This document shows, in pieces, positions 63,390 through 64,000 of a DNA stretch of 64,000 nt. Source of the DNA: Antrihabitans auranticaus (GTDB lineage: Bacteria; Actinomycetota; Actinomycetes; Mycobacteriales; Mycobacteriaceae); the NCBI RefSeq assembly GCF_016481275.1, contig NZ_JAEMNW010000001.1:310001-374000 (forward strand), in the 5' to 3' direction. Each line of letters starts with the position of its first letter. The stretch's first letter is position 1. The notes below the pieces were generated by a model. It did not search any database. It was given only the letters and a program-made list of their open reading frames with translations, and was not told the origin of the DNA. The translations under genes were made by a program, and so were the position numbers.

Positions 63390-63881
63390 CTACTCCACGT
63401 CATAAACCTGGTCTGCGGGGTGGGCGAGCACCTTGTCCGCCATCTGCTGTTTGAGTTGTTCGAAGCGAGCGTGTTGGTCCGGCGTGCGGTCGTGGACCAG
63501 GCCTATGAGTTCGGTCGGTACGAAGGCCTCGCGCACGATCAGGGTGACGATCTTGCCGCGGTATCGGAATTCGAACGCGAACCACTCGAGCGTCCGGCCG
63601 CGTTCGGTGCGCGCATAGCTCTTGTCGAATGTGTATCGCCCTTCGGTCACGGCGCGAGTCACCATTTCGATGCCGTCTCGCACTCCAGGGCCGGGATGTG
63701 GTGTGCGAACCTCGATTTCGCGGCGCTCGGCGGGTTCCCCGGGCGAGAGCAGTGGCAGTGCACGCTCGAGCGCTTTGTACGCGTGCGCGACTCCCCCGAC
63801 CGCGCCGAAACCCGCGTAGCGCGTCAGGTCGTCGAAGGTGAAACTCAGCTCCCGGTCACCGTCGCGAACTGTGAGAGTCAT
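63390..63881 (-). CDS. Conserved hypothetical protein
   Basis: A 163-residue protein, MTLTVRDGDRELSFTFDDLT at the start and KVLAHPADQVYDVE at the end. The centre is alternating polar/hydrophobic (EWFAFEFRYRGKIVTLIVRE), suggesting a beta-sheet core; no membrane helix, signal peptide or catalytic motif was seen. I do not recognise the family; codon use is like its neighbours, which supports a real gene. It ends 72 bases from the DUF559 gene (convergent) and lies 19 bases downstream of the response-regulator stop. Confidence 0.6.
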   Translation of the reverse strand: MTLTVRDGDRELSFTFDDLTRYAGFGAVGGVAHAYKALERALPLLSPGEPAERREIEVRTPHPGPGVRDGIEMVTRAVTEGRYTFDKSYARTERGRTLEWFAFEFRYRGKIVTLIVREAFVPTELIGLVHDRTPDQHARFEQLKQQMADKVLAHPADQVYDVE

Positions 63882-63900
63882 GGTCCGAATTGTCCCGTGC

Positions 63901-64000
63901 TAGACCTCGAACCGGTACCCCATTCCGGACTCGGTCAACAGGTGCTTCGGATGTGCCGGATCGTCCTCGAGTTTGCGCCGCAACTGTGCCAGATACACAC
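63901..64000 (-). CDS. OmpR-family response regulator, C-terminal end only (KdpE-like)
   Basis: Only the last 32 codons are inside the window: VYLAQLRRKLEDDPAHPKHL and LTESGMGYRFEV, then TAG at 63901. This is the recognition helix and wing of an OmpR/PhoB winged helix; the AQLRRKLE...GMGYRF pattern is closest to KdpE, the regulator of the Kdp potassium pump. The start and the receiver domain lie beyond base 64000, so the KdpE assignment is provisional. Confidence 0.75.

Overview
The window is high-GC DNA from a mycolic-acid actinomycete, most likely Rhodococcus or a close relative in the Nocardiaceae. The backbone order is dprA, comM, yraN, DUF2469, rnhB, lepB, rplS ... trmD, rimM, khpA, rpsP ... 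amidohydrolase, ffh ... glnD, glnB, amt ... ftsY ... smc ... acyP, osmC. As far as I recall this is the order in Mycobacterium tuberculosis, all on the minus strand here. GTG and TTG starts, 4-base ATGA overlaps and probable leaderless starts fit that group. No tRNA, rRNA, CRISPR array, prophage or complete insertion sequence was seen.

Backbone (about 1-6 kb, 13-15 kb, 27-34 kb, 44-53 kb, 57 kb): DNA uptake/recombination (dprA, comM, yraN), RNase HII, signal peptidase, ribosomal proteins and their assembly/modification factors, SRP and its receptor (ffh, ftsY), the nitrogen module amt-glnB-glnD with a good GlnR-type site upstream of amt, and smc.

Islands in the backbone: (a) 5.4-13 kb: a membrane protein with tex, a PE-like/PPE-like/EspG type VII secretion trio, a YfaP-like lipoprotein and an Abi-alpha-like protein. 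(b) 15-21 kb: a UspA protein coupled to a tripartite tricarboxylate transporter (tctCBA), facing a CitA/CitB-type two-component system across a perfect palindrome. (c) 21-27 kb: acyl-CoA synthetase, F420-type luciferase-like enzyme, double TetR regulator and FadE5-like dehydrogenase, then a 142-bp tandem repeat. (d) 35-39 kb: CaiB-type CoA transferase, two alpha/beta hydrolases and a TetR regulator. (e) 39-43 kb: a compact organophosphonate module (GntR regulator, OPA-type transporter, phosphonatase-like hydrolase, FAD oxidoreductase) with two operator-like inverted repeats at the operon promoter. (f) 45.9-49.4 kb: an OpuC/ProU-type compatible-solute ABC importer. (g) 53-62 kb: isoprenoid genes (polyprenyl synthase, idi and a truncated second synthase), an MmpL-type transporter, a frameshifted methyltransferase-like gene, and a three-gene unit of GspS-like ATP-grasp ligase, DUF350 membrane protein and proline-rich anchored protein.

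The most interesting candidates are the GspS-like/DUF350/proline-rich unit at 54.6-57.1 kb, which looks like a peptide- or protein-modifying system, and the phosphonate module, which seems to replace the usual aminotransferase step by a flavin oxidation. Two genes are clear remnants (about 59.2-59.6 kb and 61.8-62.3 kb), and a GCACCCCTTTTCGGG-containing inverted-repeat element occurs at both 27 kb and 53 kb.
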